Source: Clostridia bacterium (lineage in GTDB: Bacteria; Bacillota; Clostridia; Christensenellales; Borkfalkiaceae). From it: a stretch of DNA of 64,000 nucleotides. The stretch lies in NCBI GenBank assembly GCA_017456055.1, contig JAFTKC010000002.1:1-64000 (forward strand), given 5' to 3'. The notes beneath the pieces were generated by a model. That model had not been told where the DNA came from. It ran no database searches and worked only from the letters and a program-made list of their open reading frames with translations. Shown here piece by piece: positions 51,450 through 61,025 of the stretch (positions within the stretch are counted from its first letter, which is position 1; every line of letters begins with the position of its first letter). Made by a program: the position numbers and the translations under genes.

Positions 51450-51998
51450 TTATATTTCAAATTGACAAGATAAAAAAGATGCGCTAAACTTAACTAATTT
51501 TTCATCACTTGAATTAAACCTATTATCCTTTTCGAAATCGAATACTATCACAGCACCAAAACAATCTACGTTTGAAATTATTGGAACTATTAGTTGATTA
51601 GCGTATTCGTTTTCGTCGCCAATATATATTTTAATTGGTTTTTCCCCGTCAAACTCACTAGCAAGAAAAGTTTTTCTATCGTTTAATATTTTTTGTACGT
51701 CTTTAGAAATCAACTCGTCTACAAAAACCTTGTTTTTACATTTTGAAACACATAAAATTTTATCCGTATCGCATATAACGCAAGGTCTATTTAACGCCAA
51801 AGATAATTCTTCTGCAATTTGCTTTACCCCAAGTGACAAGGTCGCTATTGGTGAAAATTTTTTAAACACTAACTCTTCTTTATTCGTGTATATTTCTAAA
51901 GGATCTCCTTCTTTTATTCTTAAAGTTTTTCTAATTTCTTTAGGAATAACTACCCTTCCTAAATCGTCTATTCTTCTAACTATTCCCGTTGATTGCAT
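51450..51998 (-). CDS. spoVT: Stage V sporulation protein T
   Basis: 182 aa, same size as Bacillus SpoVT. The N-terminal AbrB-type swapped-hairpin DNA-binding domain (TGIVRRIDDLGRVVIPKEIRKTLRIKEGDPLEIYT, residues 4-38) is followed by a GAF-like C-terminal domain. In Bacillus it regulates forespore genes under sigma-G. Ribosome binding site GGAAGGT. I do not see a convincing sigma-G promoter. Confidence 0.95.
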   Translation of the reverse strand: MQSTGIVRRIDDLGRVVIPKEIRKTLRIKEGDPLEIYTNKEELVFKKFSPIATLSLGVKQIAEELSLALNRPCVICDTDKILCVSKCKNKVFVDELISKDVQKILNDRKTFLASEFDGEKPIKIYIGDENEYANQLIVPIISNVDCFGAVIVFDFEKDNRFNSSDEKLVKFSASFLSCQFEI

Positions 51999-52027
51999 AT
52001 TACTTACCTTCCTAGAAATAGTATAAG

Positions 52028-52056
52028 AAAAGCCCGTATTTTTATACGGACTTTTT
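52028..52056 (-). terminator. Terminator after the ddh-MBL lipoprotein operon
   Basis: Stem AAGTCCGTAT / ATACGGGCTT (one G-U) with T-rich tail. Confidence 0.8.
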
Positions 52057-52060
52057 TAAT

Positions 52061-53200
52061 TTAACTTATCCAATTTCTATATTGCTTAAACCACTCGGTT
52101 TCTTTTAGAATTGTATTGTTATTAGAGCATTCTACGTAAACGGGTATTCCCGACTTTGATATAACCTTAATATCTCCGTTAAGAAGTATCGGCTCTCCCG
52201 TGTTTTTATACTTAGGATTTCCATCTTCATCAACACCGTCTTGAACGATTTTCACCGTTGAAGGACAAAAGATTTGGTCAGTATATTCAGCGACGTCCGT
52301 TATTACTTCTTGCGCTGGAAAAGTGTTATCTAAATTGCTCGTATATTCTACGCTACCAGCACAAGCAGGAGCAATACAAATCTTTGGTTTAATTTTACTT
52401 AGCAGTTGTGGATTTGAAGAGGTCGGCGAGCCGTGATGTCCTAACTTAAACAATTCTACTTGAGTAAAATTATACTTTTCAATGAGTTTATCCTCACCTT
52501 TTTCTTCTAAATCACCGGTAAACAAAAATTGTCTAGTTCCGTGATAAAACATTACGCAAACGGAATAATCGTTTTCTTTAGTGGCTTTGTGTTCGTAATA
52601 ATAATTATATAAAATTTCCATTTTAATACTGCCGTCGTTAGATAAAAGATATTCTCTTTTTCCGCCGTTAGCATTATTATAACAATCTAGAGCCGTAAAG
52701 TGATTAGTATTTCCGTCGTCAACTTCTGCTTGTCTTTCACTAACGTATCTTTGATAAACTTTTGATGTTTTGCTAGTGCGTGGAAAATCTATAATCGTAC
52801 CGACTTCGTACATATCGAAAAGGCTATCTTCATTTGCCTTTCCCGCCCAGCAAGCAATATGATCTAAATCTCCGTGAGTGACGATTACGTATTCTAATAT
52901 TCCGTCTGAACAGAATCTATTGACGTAGTTGGAAATTTCGTCAATGCTATCATAATTACTTCCACCATCAATTAAAATATCGTTATCTCCTGCCTTGATG
53001 TACGTGCAATCTCCAGCAGCGTCGTTCCCTAAAAACATAAAATGGAAAGATAACTCTCCGTTTATTTGCTCGTTTCCTTTACCATTGTCGTCGCCATTTA
53101 GGTCACCTAAAATGGTGGATAAATCACAACCGAAAAGTCCACAAGAAATGCTAATTATTAAAGTGAAAAGTAATAATAAAGTTCTTTTAATATTATTCAT
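52061..53200 (-). CDS. MBL-fold lipoprotein, ComEC C-terminal-domain type
   Basis: 379 aa. A signal segment ends with cysteines in ISCGLFGCD, fitting a lipoprotein (FGC the likelier lipobox). The MBL domain has DNDILIDGG, VTHGDLDHIA (HxDxDH type), a late LFTGDLEEKGE and FKLGHHGSPTSS; these are the motifs of the extracellular ComEC/Rec2 nuclease-like domain, but there is no competence membrane domain. An exported phosphodiesterase or nuclease is possible. A C-terminal extension of about 90 residues is unassigned. It begins 7 nt after ddh. Confidence 0.83.
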   Translation of the reverse strand: MNNIKRTLLLLFTLIISISCGLFGCDLSTILGDLNGDDNGKGNEQINGELSFHFMFLGNDAAGDCTYIKAGDNDILIDGGSNYDSIDEISNYVNRFCSDGILEYVIVTHGDLDHIACWAGKANEDSLFDMYEVGTIIDFPRTSKTSKVYQRYVSERQAEVDDGNTNHFTALDCYNNANGGKREYLLSNDGSIKMEILYNYYYEHKATKENDYSVCVMFYHGTRQFLFTGDLEEKGEDKLIEKYNFTQVELFKLGHHGSPTSSNPQLLSKIKPKICIAPACAGSVEYTSNLDNTFPAQEVITDVAEYTDQIFCPSTVKIVQDGVDEDGNPKYKNTGEPILLNGDIKVISKSGIPVYVECSNNNTILKETEWFKQYRNWIS

Positions 53201-53207
53201 TTTATAC

Positions 53208-54182
53208 CTATAAAAGCGTTGCTTTTAGTTCTTCTTCCGCTAATGGAGATAAATACTTTAGTGGAATATCAAACACCGTAAAAACCCCACTCTCGCCCTT
53301 TTTAGAAAGTCTATAAACAGCCCTTGCGTAAGAGAGTAAAACACTGCCAGTAAACTCAGGATTTGAATCAAGTTTGAGAGACAATTCAAGCACTTGATTG
53401 TTTTCAATAGACGTTTTTCCCGTTCTTATAACAAAACCCCCGTGTGGCAACTTCGAGTGGTTTTTATCTAACTCTTCTTGCGAAACGAAATTAACGATAG
53501 TATCGTAATCGGCAAAGTAATTGGGCATATTTTTAATTTCGCTTTCAATTTTCTCTTTATCTGCTCCGTCCTCTATAACGACGAAACATTCTCTAAGATG
53601 CTTTTCTCTAGTGGTTAAACTTGGATTTTTACCACCTCTAACTTCCTTAAGAGCATCTTCCTTTGGAATAGTATATTGAATGGCATTTTTAACGCCCTTT
53701 ATTCTTCTTATAGCGTCGCTATGTCCTTGCGAAACGCCCTTACCCCAAAACGTATAGTCCTTTCCATCTGGCAACACGCTTGAAAACAATAGTCTCGAAA
53801 TAGAAAAAATACCAGGATCCCAACCAATACTTATGGCGCATACTTTTTTTGATTTTATAGCAACGTCCTTTAACGCCTTTTCATATTCGGGAATCTTTGC
53901 GTGAGTATCGAAAGAATCTACCGTATTAAACTCTTTTAGATAATTTGCAGTAGTCTTTGGCAAATCGGTAGCGCTTCCACCACAAAGCAACAAAACGTCG
54001 ATTTTATCCTTAAATTCTACTAGTTTTGAAATCTCGTAAACATTAGTATTTATAAGTGGTCTTATTGATTCTGGATTTCTTCTAGTAAAAATTCCTAAGC
54101 AGTTTATATCGCTTGCCTTTTCTATGGCTAGGCTAACGCCTTTTCCAAGATTACCATATCCAACTATACCTACGTTTATCAT
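53208..54182 (-). CDS. ddh: meso-Diaminopimelate dehydrogenase
   Basis: 324 aa, normal length. NADPH enzyme that makes meso-DAP directly from tetrahydrodipicolinate for lysine and peptidoglycan. Motifs: VGIVGYGNLGKGV (Rossmann), FTRRNPE, CGGSATDLP, VDSFDTHAKIPEY, SIGWDPGIFS and GKGVSQGHSDAIRRIKGV are all typical. Own promoter at 54212-54240, divergent from spoIIE. Confidence 0.96.
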   Translation of the reverse strand: MINVGIVGYGNLGKGVSLAIEKASDINCLGIFTRRNPESIRPLINTNVYEISKLVEFKDKIDVLLLCGGSATDLPKTTANYLKEFNTVDSFDTHAKIPEYEKALKDVAIKSKKVCAISIGWDPGIFSISRLLFSSVLPDGKDYTFWGKGVSQGHSDAIRRIKGVKNAIQYTIPKEDALKEVRGGKNPSLTTREKHLRECFVVIEDGADKEKIESEIKNMPNYFADYDTIVNFVSQEELDKNHSKLPHGGFVIRTGKTSIENNQVLELSLKLDSNPEFTGSVLLSYARAVYRLSKKGESGVFTVFDIPLKYLSPLAEEELKATLL

Positions 54183-54211
54183 AACAATTCTCCAATATTA
54201 TTTTTATTTAT

Positions 54212-54240
54212 ATTTTACTACACTAATAATATTTTTTCAA
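54212..54240 (-). promoter_or_regulatory. Promoter of ddh
   Basis: Minus strand TTGAAA - 17 bp - TAAAAT. Confidence 0.75.
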
Positions 54241-54374
54241 AGTCATTTTTGATATATTTTTATAAATTTTCTCTTTTTTCTTAAAATCAGTCAAACATTT
54301 ACAAATTACTCTTTTGATAGTTAATTAAAATTTCTCTTGTAATTTAACTATATATTTTTTCAGTGGAGTTAACT

Positions 54375-56648
54375 ATGAAAAGAAAATCTAAAGTTTTAGA
54401 CTATAATAACGTTTTTAAGTATTTGTTCATACTCTTTTCTTTTTTACTAATAAATTCTATAGAAAATGAAGTTTTGCCTTACTCTACTTCTCTCTACGTT
54501 TCGTACGTGTTCGTAGGGTGCTCGTTTTTTATGACTTCCTTTTTATATTTGATATCCTTTATAATTTTATCTGCTCCAGGTTTAATTGCAAGTGCAGGCA
54601 TTACCATTGGAATAATGCTTTTAATAAACCTAATAAAACTAAAATTCCCCACGAAAAACAAGTTTGAATACGTTTTTTATACGGCAATTTGCACGATTGG
54701 TTTTATATTTTTAGGCGATACTTCAATTGAAATTATAATAGAAAAAAGAATACTATCATCTTTAATCACGACATTAATTTCGCTCGCATTTATAATCTCT
54801 TTTAATGCTCTAGAAAGAAAGGGGTTAAAATATAAAATGTCAACTGAAGAATACCTTAGCCTTTTAATTTGCTTGACTCTTTTTGGACTGGGGCTATCAA
54901 ATCTCTTTTCACCTTTAGTTTGGAAGGCAATTTCAATATTTATAATCCTTTGCAGTATATATTTATTCAAATTCGGGGTAAGTTTAGTGATTGCTTCTTG
55001 TCTAGGAATAAGTTTATCAATTTACTACGGAAGCATTAATTATATTTCAATTTTTCTTGTTTGGGGACTAGTTTCTCAATGTTTTTTAAGTACTTCTAGA
55101 TATTTATCTGCATTAAGTATTTTTATAGCCGACTTTTTATTAAATTTAATATTTAACCTTTACTCTTTTTCTTTTGTCTATGATTATCTCCCCGATTTAA
55201 TCGGTTTACTATCTTTTTGTATTGTACCAACTAAAGCACTTGAAAAATTAAAAGACAAAATTTCGCTATTTAGAGAAAAGCAAATAATTCGCCAAGCAAT
55301 AAATAGCAACAGACTGACGCTTTCTAATAAATTATACGAACTATCGGGCGTGTTTTTAGAAATGGCAGAAGCGTTTAATTATTTCAAAAAAAATGAATTA
55401 TCACTTGAGAAAATCAAGGAAACCACATGTAAAAGCATAAAAGAAAACGTGTGCAAAAATTGTGAATCTTATCAAAAGTGCCAAAGTAAAGAAAAAACTA
55501 AAAATATAGGCATAAATAAACTTTTAGATATTGGTTTAGCAAAGGAAAAAGTTTCTTTAATTGACTTGCCAAATGAAATTAGCAAGGTTTGCATCCACCC
55601 AAACGATATTATTTACGCTCTAAATAAATTTATTGCCGAATATAAAAGTTATAGGGTTTCTAGCATGAATATTTCATCAAGCAGGGCGTTAATTTCTAAA
55701 GAAACCGAAGGCGTTGCCGAAATATTAAAAGGTTTAGCGTTAGAATCCGGCACGCTCTTAAAATACCAAAATCGCCTAGAAAAAAGTTTAAGCGAAGAAC
55801 TTTTAAAAAAGGGCTTTTTAGTAAGTGAAATATTGATTTACGGCGAACAGGATAGACTAAGCGTCGGTCTAATTTTAACCATGAAAGAGTTTTCTTTAGA
55901 AGAACTGACCACAGCAATAAGTAAATGCCTAAAAAACAATATGATTCTATGTGAAAAAAACAATATTACGCAAGAAAAAGTGTACTTATCTTTTAAGAAA
56001 AAAGTGGAATACGATGCCGTATTTGGCGTTTCAAAATCAATTAAAGACGGCTCTATAGTGTCGGGCGATACTCACTCCATAACTAGAATCAGCGACGAAA
56101 AATTCTTGGTTGCCTTATCCGACGGCATGGGAAGTGGCGTCGACGCAAATTCTATTTCTTCCGTTTCCCTATCCTTGATTGAAAGTTTTTACAAAGCGGG
56201 TATGAATAGTAAACTTATATTAAGCACGGTAAACAACCTTTTATCCGTAAATACTGAAGATTCTTTCACCGCACTTGACGTGACTGTTATAAACTTAAAG
56301 GAAAAAACTGCCGACTTTATTAAATACGGTGCTCCCTACGGATTTATCATCAACGACGGAGCAGTTAAAATAGTTGAGGGAAACACTCTTCCACTTGGAA
56401 TTTTAGAAGAACTATCCCCTTCTGTCGCCCAAACGCAAATTAATGACGGAGATATGATATTGCTACTAACCGACGGCATTTCCGACGCATTTGGCTCTTC
56501 TAGTGAAGTTATAGATTTTCTAAGAACTATCCCCGCAAAAAACCCACAAGTTCTAACAAACCAAATACTATCTAAAGCAATATCTTTATCCAACGGAAAT
56601 CACCTTGACGACATGACGGCTCTAGCCGTGAGAATTTTTAAACATTAG
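54375..56648 (+). CDS. spoIIE: Stage II sporulation protein E
   Basis: 757 aa from the ATG at 54375 (GTGGAG site upstream; an in-frame GTG at 54363 lies in that site). About ten N-terminal membrane segments (residues 15-290), a central region with a CxNCESYQKC cysteine cluster, and a C-terminal PP2C phosphatase domain with LSDGMGSGVDANSIS, LLTDGISDAFG and HLDDMTALAVRIF metal motifs. It dephosphorylates SpoIIAA to activate sigma-F in the forespore and takes part in polar division. No clear Spo0A box is seen in the 180-nt divergent region. Confidence 0.95.
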   Translation: MKRKSKVLDYNNVFKYLFILFSFLLINSIENEVLPYSTSLYVSYVFVGCSFFMTSFLYLISFIILSAPGLIASAGITIGIMLLINLIKLKFPTKNKFEYVFYTAICTIGFIFLGDTSIEIIIEKRILSSLITTLISLAFIISFNALERKGLKYKMSTEEYLSLLICLTLFGLGLSNLFSPLVWKAISIFIILCSIYLFKFGVSLVIASCLGISLSIYYGSINYISIFLVWGLVSQCFLSTSRYLSALSIFIADFLLNLIFNLYSFSFVYDYLPDLIGLLSFCIVPTKALEKLKDKISLFREKQIIRQAINSNRLTLSNKLYELSGVFLEMAEAFNYFKKNELSLEKIKETTCKSIKENVCKNCESYQKCQSKEKTKNIGINKLLDIGLAKEKVSLIDLPNEISKVCIHPNDIIYALNKFIAEYKSYRVSSMNISSSRALISKETEGVAEILKGLALESGTLLKYQNRLEKSLSEELLKKGFLVSEILIYGEQDRLSVGLILTMKEFSLEELTTAISKCLKNNMILCEKNNITQEKVYLSFKKKVEYDAVFGVSKSIKDGSIVSGDTHSITRISDEKFLVALSDGMGSGVDANSISSVSLSLIESFYKAGMNSKLILSTVNNLLSVNTEDSFTALDVTVINLKEKTADFIKYGAPYGFIINDGAVKIVEGNTLPLGILEELSPSVAQTQINDGDMILLLTDGISDAFGSSSEVIDFLRTIPAKNPQVLTNQILSKAISLSNGNHLDDMTALAVRIFKH

Positions 56649-56660
56649 TTTCAAGCACGC

Positions 56661-56690
56661 AAAAAAGACCGAATTTTTCGGTCTTTTTTT
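56661..56690 (+). terminator. Terminator after spoIIE
   Basis: Stem AAAAAAGACCGAA / TTCGGTCTTTTTT, 12 nt after the stop; can also serve the convergent minus-strand gene. Confidence 0.9.
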
Positions 56691-56716
56691 AAGTTGGGAT
56701 TTTTACTAAGCGTGAG

Positions 56717-57625
56717 TTATAGACTATTTCTTTCCCAAAATACGCCGTCTTTATATCCTTGAATAGAATTATCTTCTTCGCATTTTTCAAGTCTATACTC
56801 ACCCCACGCACAATAGAGTGGATTTTGCTCGATATTTATATATCTTCTCGATAGTTTTTTTGCAACTACGCCGGTTGTTCCACTACCAGCAAAAATATCG
56901 AGAACTAAATCGTTTGGGTTAGAACTTGCTAAAATTAGTTTAGCAATAAGTTTTTCGGGCTTTTGGGTTGGGTGAGCAGTATTTTCTGCCATAGACCAAT
57001 AAGGAACGGAGATATCTCCCCAAAAATTTGATGGACAAGTATATCTAAACTTTCCGTCTTCCGTTTGCTCCCAATCCTTTGGCTTTCCGTTTTCTTTATA
57101 AGGCGCAATTACTTTTTTTCTTTGCTTTACTTGCTCTAAATTAAAGGTAAAGTTTTTGCCAACTGTACAATAGAAAATATCTTCCATTGAATTCTTCCAA
57201 TTATCTTTTGCCCCTCTGCCTTTTTCTCTTTCCCAAGTAATTCTATTTCTAATCGTAAAATGCTTTTCTAATACGACGCCAAGTGGAATAGCCGTTTTCC
57301 AATCACAGCAAACGTAAACACTTGCCGTTTCCTTTAGTTTGGGCTTAACCTTTTCTATCCAACTTTCTAGATAAGAAATATACTCTTCGGTATTAGTTTC
57401 CTTAAATTCGTTGCCGTGAAAATCTTTAGTTAAATTATAAGGTGGATCAACGATTAGTAAATCTATCGATTTATCTAAAATATTTTCAATAGCCTCAAAA
57501 AAATCGCCTAAAACGGTCACACAATTTTGCCCTTTTTTTAGGTCTTTAGCCTTTACGCACCTACTTAAATACTCAGGAGAATCTTCAATTTGAAAATCAA
57601 TTGTTTTATTTCTTTTCGCTTTCAT
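56717..57625 (-). CDS. Orphan DNA methyltransferase, beta class (N6-adenine or N4-cytosine)
   Basis: 302 aa. Catalytic motif DPPYNL (about residue 80) comes before the SAM motif LDIFAGSGTTG (about 245), the order of beta-class amino-methyltransferases; a target-recognition region with many aromatic and charged residues lies between. AHPTQKPEKL is also typical. No restriction endonuclease is adjacent, and it lies 2 nt after rho, so it is likely an orphan methylase with a regulatory or housekeeping role. Recognition sequence unknown. Confidence 0.9.
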   Translation of the reverse strand: MKAKRNKTIDFQIEDSPEYLSRCVKAKDLKKGQNCVTVLGDFFEAIENILDKSIDLLIVDPPYNLTKDFHGNEFKETNTEEYISYLESWIEKVKPKLKETASVYVCCDWKTAIPLGVVLEKHFTIRNRITWEREKGRGAKDNWKNSMEDIFYCTVGKNFTFNLEQVKQRKKVIAPYKENGKPKDWEQTEDGKFRYTCPSNFWGDISVPYWSMAENTAHPTQKPEKLIAKLILASSNPNDLVLDIFAGSGTTGVVAKKLSRRYINIEQNPLYCAWGEYRLEKCEEDNSIQGYKDGVFWERNSL

Positions 57626-57627
57626 AG

Positions 57628-59094
57628 TTATTTATCTAAAAGTTTTGTCCAAGCTTCCGATTTGGATAAAAGTTCGCTATTGTCCTTAGTTTTTTTAAGC
57701 ATTTCAAGTAGAGCGCTAGTTTGATCAGCACTACCACCCAATAATTTTCTTATTCTATAAACGGCGTCTAATTCTTCTTCACTAAGCAACAATTCTTCGT
57801 TTCTCGTTCCTGTCTTTTTTAGATCGATTGCAGGAAATATTCTTCTCTCGCTTAATTCTCTAGACAAGTGAATTTCCATATTCCCCGTACTCTTAAACTC
57901 TTCGTATATAACGTCGTCCATCTTACTACCCGTATCGACCATTGCAGTTGCTAAAATAGTGATATTTCCGTTGCCTTTAGTATTTCTCGCCGAACCAAAT
58001 AACTTTTTAGCCATTTGTAATGCAACGGGATCAATACCACCGGTTAACGTTTTTCCCGAAGATTCTATCGTATTGTTATAAGCCTTTGTCAATCTCGTAA
58101 TAGAATCTAGCAATATTACTACGCTTGCCCCAAATTCAGCCATACGCTTTGCTCTCTCTATCACTAGTTCTGCAGCCCTAATATGATGTTCGGGCTTTTG
58201 GTCAAAGGTAGAATATACAACCTCTGCGTCTACGTTTTCAATAATATCAGTCACTTCTTCAGGACGCTCGTCAATAAGCAAGACGAATAGATTTACTTCT
58301 GGATTTTTCTTTTCAATACACTTAGCGAGTTTTTTAACAAGGGTAGTTTTACCAGCCTTTGGAGGAGCGACGATAAGACCACGTTGTCCCTTTCCAATAG
58401 GCGCAAAAAGGTCAATACAACGAAGTGATAAATCTTCAGACAAGCCAAAGTTAAATCTACGCTTTGGATAGCAAGGAATTAAAGAGTCAAAATCGTCCCT
58501 ACCTAAAATATAATCTGGAAAAGCGTCGTTTATCTCAGTGACAACAAACGCTGACGGTGCGCTACCTTCTTTTATAACTTTAGCCCTTGCCTTAACTTTA
58601 TCGCCACTTTTTAATTGATATTTTTTTATAACGTGTCCCGAAACGTGAACGTCGTTTGATGACATTTCGTAATTTTTTGTTCGAATAAAGCCGTAGCCTG
58701 CTTCTAATTGTTCAAAAATACCTTCAACGGGAAACAATACTTGAGAATCTCTAAAAACGTACTCGGAAGAGCCAAAGTTTTTGACGTATTCCGAATATGG
58801 AATTTTATCAGGATCAATAGGCTTATCTTCTTTCTTCTCTTCATTAGCCTTACTTTCATCTTCTTCGTCGTCTACTATGAACGCAGATAAATTGATTTTA
58901 GTTTTTACACGCGCACCCTTAGTGCCCCAAACGGGAGCAACCTTATTTTGCTGAACATCCATAATGGCTTCAATAAGTTCTTCTTTATTTTGAGTACTAG
59001 GCGACTTAACGCCAATTACTCTGCCAATTTCTCTAAGCGTACCAATTACTTGCTCGCTTAGAATTTCTTTAGTAAAAGTAATAAATTTTGCCAT
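57628..59094 (-). CDS. rho: Transcription termination factor Rho
   Basis: 488 aa from the ATG at 59094, which has AGGGAGA upstream within the end of the preceding gene. N-terminal Rho domain, then an acidic/lysine-rich insertion (about residues 65-110), the RNA-binding cold-shock domain with GYGFIR, and the ATPase core: Walker [13 protein letters not shown], Walker [11 protein letters not shown], and the [15 protein letters not shown] segment. RNA-dependent helicase. Length exceeds the about 420 aa of E. coli Rho because of the insertion. Confidence 0.96.
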   Translation of the reverse strand: MAKFITFTKEILSEQVIGTLREIGRVIGVKSPSTQNKEELIEAIMDVQQNKVAPVWGTKGARVKTKINLSAFIVDDEEDESKANEEKKEDKPIDPDKIPYSEYVKNFGSSEYVFRDSQVLFPVEGIFEQLEAGYGFIRTKNYEMSSNDVHVSGHVIKKYQLKSGDKVKARAKVIKEGSAPSAFVVTEINDAFPDYILGRDDFDSLIPCYPKRRFNFGLSEDLSLRCIDLFAPIGKGQRGLIVAPPKAGKTTLVKKLAKCIEKKNPEVNLFVLLIDERPEEVTDIIENVDAEVVYSTFDQKPEHHIRAAELVIERAKRMAEFGASVVILLDSITRLTKAYNNTIESSGKTLTGGIDPVALQMAKKLFGSARNTKGNGNITILATAMVDTGSKMDDVIYEEFKSTGNMEIHLSRELSERRIFPAIDLKKTGTRNEELLLSEEELDAVYRIRKLLGGSADQTSALLEMLKKTKDNSELLSKSEAWTKLLDK

Positions 59095-59095
59095 A

Positions 59096-60292
59096 TTATT
59101 CTCCCTTTTTTTCTTTAATGCTTCTAGCGGATAAAATTCCACTAACAAATGCAAAAGTTAAATTGAATCCACCACAATCTCCGTCAACGTCAAGAAGTTC
59201 GCCCGTTAAGTAGAGATTTTTCACCAATTTACTTTGCATTGTGAACGGATTTACGTTATTAGTATCAATTCCACCCTTTGTCACTTGAGCGTAATTAAAT
59301 CCAAGATTTCCCGTCACCTTAAACTCTAGATTTTTAACTGCAAACGCAATATCTTCTTCTCTAAAATATTTTTTACAAATTATTCTACCTAATTGCTTAT
59401 TAACTATACCGAGAAGCAAGTCTTCATTAGGAAATATCTTGAGTTCTTTTCTAGTCTTAATTATATTTAACAATTCTTCTAATGATAACCAAGGCAAAAG
59501 TTCTACTCTAACCTTTGGATTTTTTGCATTTTGTAGTCCTACCAACTTAAAAATTGAAGAGCCCGATAGCCCGTATTCAGTAAAGAGCAAATCACCTTCA
59601 ACGTTTGATAAAACTTGCTCGCCGTCTAATGCATATACTTTGGCTTTTTCCTTAACTCCCTTTAGCCCCTTATACTCTTTTAATTCTGCTTTAATTTGAA
59701 CGAGTGCAGGCGAAAGATTAGTTAATTTGTGCCCAAAATTTTCTAATAGACGATACGACGAGCCGTCCGTTCCATATTGTTTTCCCGCCGAACCACCAAA
59801 CGCACACACTACGTATTTTGCCTTTACAACCTTATTTTCACTATATATTAAAAAGCAATCGTCCTTTTTTTCAACTATGTCTACGTAAAAATTAGTTTGA
59901 AGTTGGCATTTTTTAGCATCTAAAAAATATCTTAAATTGTCCAAAACTGAATTTGCCTGCAGAGAAATAGGAAAAATTTTGCCGTCTTCTTGAACAAAAG
60001 TAAAAATTCCTAACTTTTCTAGATATTTTCTAATATCAATTTCATTTAAAAGGGGAAAAAAGGCAGTAATAAAGCCCTTGTTGCCGTGATAATTTTCTCT
60101 AGAAATTTGCTCGTTAGTCAAATTTCCTTGCCCATTACCCGTAGCAACAAGTTTTTTACCTACCCTATCGTTTCGCTCAAGAATAACTACTTCTTCACCT
60201 GATAAGGCATTATTACCAGAAAGCAACTCCACGGCACTAAGTAGCCCAGAAGCACCTCCGCCAATAATGGCAACTTGATAAATCTTATTCAA
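59096..60292 (-). CDS. HI0933-family FAD-dependent oxidoreductase
   Basis: 398 aa with a TTG start supported by AAGGAG 6 nt upstream. FAD site IIGGGASGLLSAVELL, then VGKKLVATGNGQGNLTN and the closing GELLDVDGDCGGFNLTFAFVSGILSA are family signatures of the BaiN/HI0933 flavoproteins, sometimes called aminoacetone oxidase-like. The physiological substrate is unknown. Only one base separates its stop from the rho ATG. Confidence 0.9.
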   Translation of the reverse strand: MNKIYQVAIIGGGASGLLSAVELLSGNNALSGEEVVILERNDRVGKKLVATGNGQGNLTNEQISRENYHGNKGFITAFFPLLNEIDIRKYLEKLGIFTFVQEDGKIFPISLQANSVLDNLRYFLDAKKCQLQTNFYVDIVEKKDDCFLIYSENKVVKAKYVVCAFGGSAGKQYGTDGSSYRLLENFGHKLTNLSPALVQIKAELKEYKGLKGVKEKAKVYALDGEQVLSNVEGDLLFTEYGLSGSSIFKLVGLQNAKNPKVRVELLPWLSLEELLNIIKTRKELKIFPNEDLLLGIVNKQLGRIICKKYFREEDIAFAVKNLEFKVTGNLGFNYAQVTKGGIDTNNVNPFTMQSKLVKNLYLTGELLDVDGDCGGFNLTFAFVSGILSARSIKEKKGE

Positions 60293-60377
60293 TTTTTACT
60301 CCTTAAAAACGTGGGAATCCACAAAAATTTGAATTTACAAAATATTAACTTTTGTAATTAAAAACTACAACCCGATT

Positions 60378-61025
60378 TTATTTGATTAAATCTAAAAGGT
60401 CGTTTGGGCTACAAGCAAACACTTTCGCCCCGAAAGATTGTAAAAATTCTTTATCTCTATAACCCCACAATACCGAAATTGACTTAACGCCTGCGTTTTT
60501 AGCCGTCAAACAGTCGGTTTCTCCGTCACCTATAAAATAGGTTTCCTCTATCGTGGAATTTAATTTACTTATGATATTTAACGTTTCCGTTTTATCTGGC
60601 TTACGCTTTCTACCCTCGGCGTAGCCCACCACCATATCAAACTCAACGTCGCCAAAATAATTTTGCATAACGTTATCGGTAGTTTCTTGTGGTTTATTAG
60701 TTAAAACGGCTATCTTAAAGCCCTTTCCCTTTAGAGTATATAGGAGTTCTTTCACTCCGTCGTATACTTTAGTTCTTGGACTGCCTGAACTTGTGTAGAC
60801 TCTATTATAATAAGCAAGCCTTTCGTCCAAAAGTTCACTTGAAATTTCTTCGCCAATACAATCTTTTACAAGATTTCTAGCGCCGTTTCCAATAAACTTT
60901 CTAACGTCACTATAACTTCTTTTTTTATAGCCGAATTTTTCTAAAGTTTGGTTGACGTAATACTCAATATCTGGAAGTGAATCAATAAGCGTTCCGTCTA
61001 AGTCGAATATAGCAAGTTTGCCCAT
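60378..61025 (-). CDS. HAD-superfamily hydrolase, phosphoglycolate phosphatase-like
   Basis: 215 aa. HAD motifs: FDLDGTLIDSLPD (I), VLTNKPQ (II), KRKPDKTETLN (III, Lys) and FIGDGETDCLTAKNAG (IV). Subfamily IA with helical cap, closest in type to phosphoglycolate phosphatase/PpaX; substrate not proven. Its ATG overlaps the argS stop by one base. Confidence 0.88.
   Translation of the reverse strand: MGKLAIFDLDGTLIDSLPDIEYYVNQTLEKFGYKKRSYSDVRKFIGNGARNLVKDCIGEEISSELLDERLAYYNRVYTSSGSPRTKVYDGVKELLYTLKGKGFKIAVLTNKPQETTDNVMQNYFGDVEFDMVVGYAEGRKRKPDKTETLNIISKLNSTIEETYFIGDGETDCLTAKNAGVKSISVLWGYRDKEFLQSFGAKVFACSPNDLLDLIK

Noticed and set aside
54241..54362. Spo0A box or sigma-A promoter upstream of spoIIE
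   Set aside because: Only loose matches (a TTGATA / TGTAAT pair, and a GTCAAACA stretch) are present; none is convincing enough to annotate.
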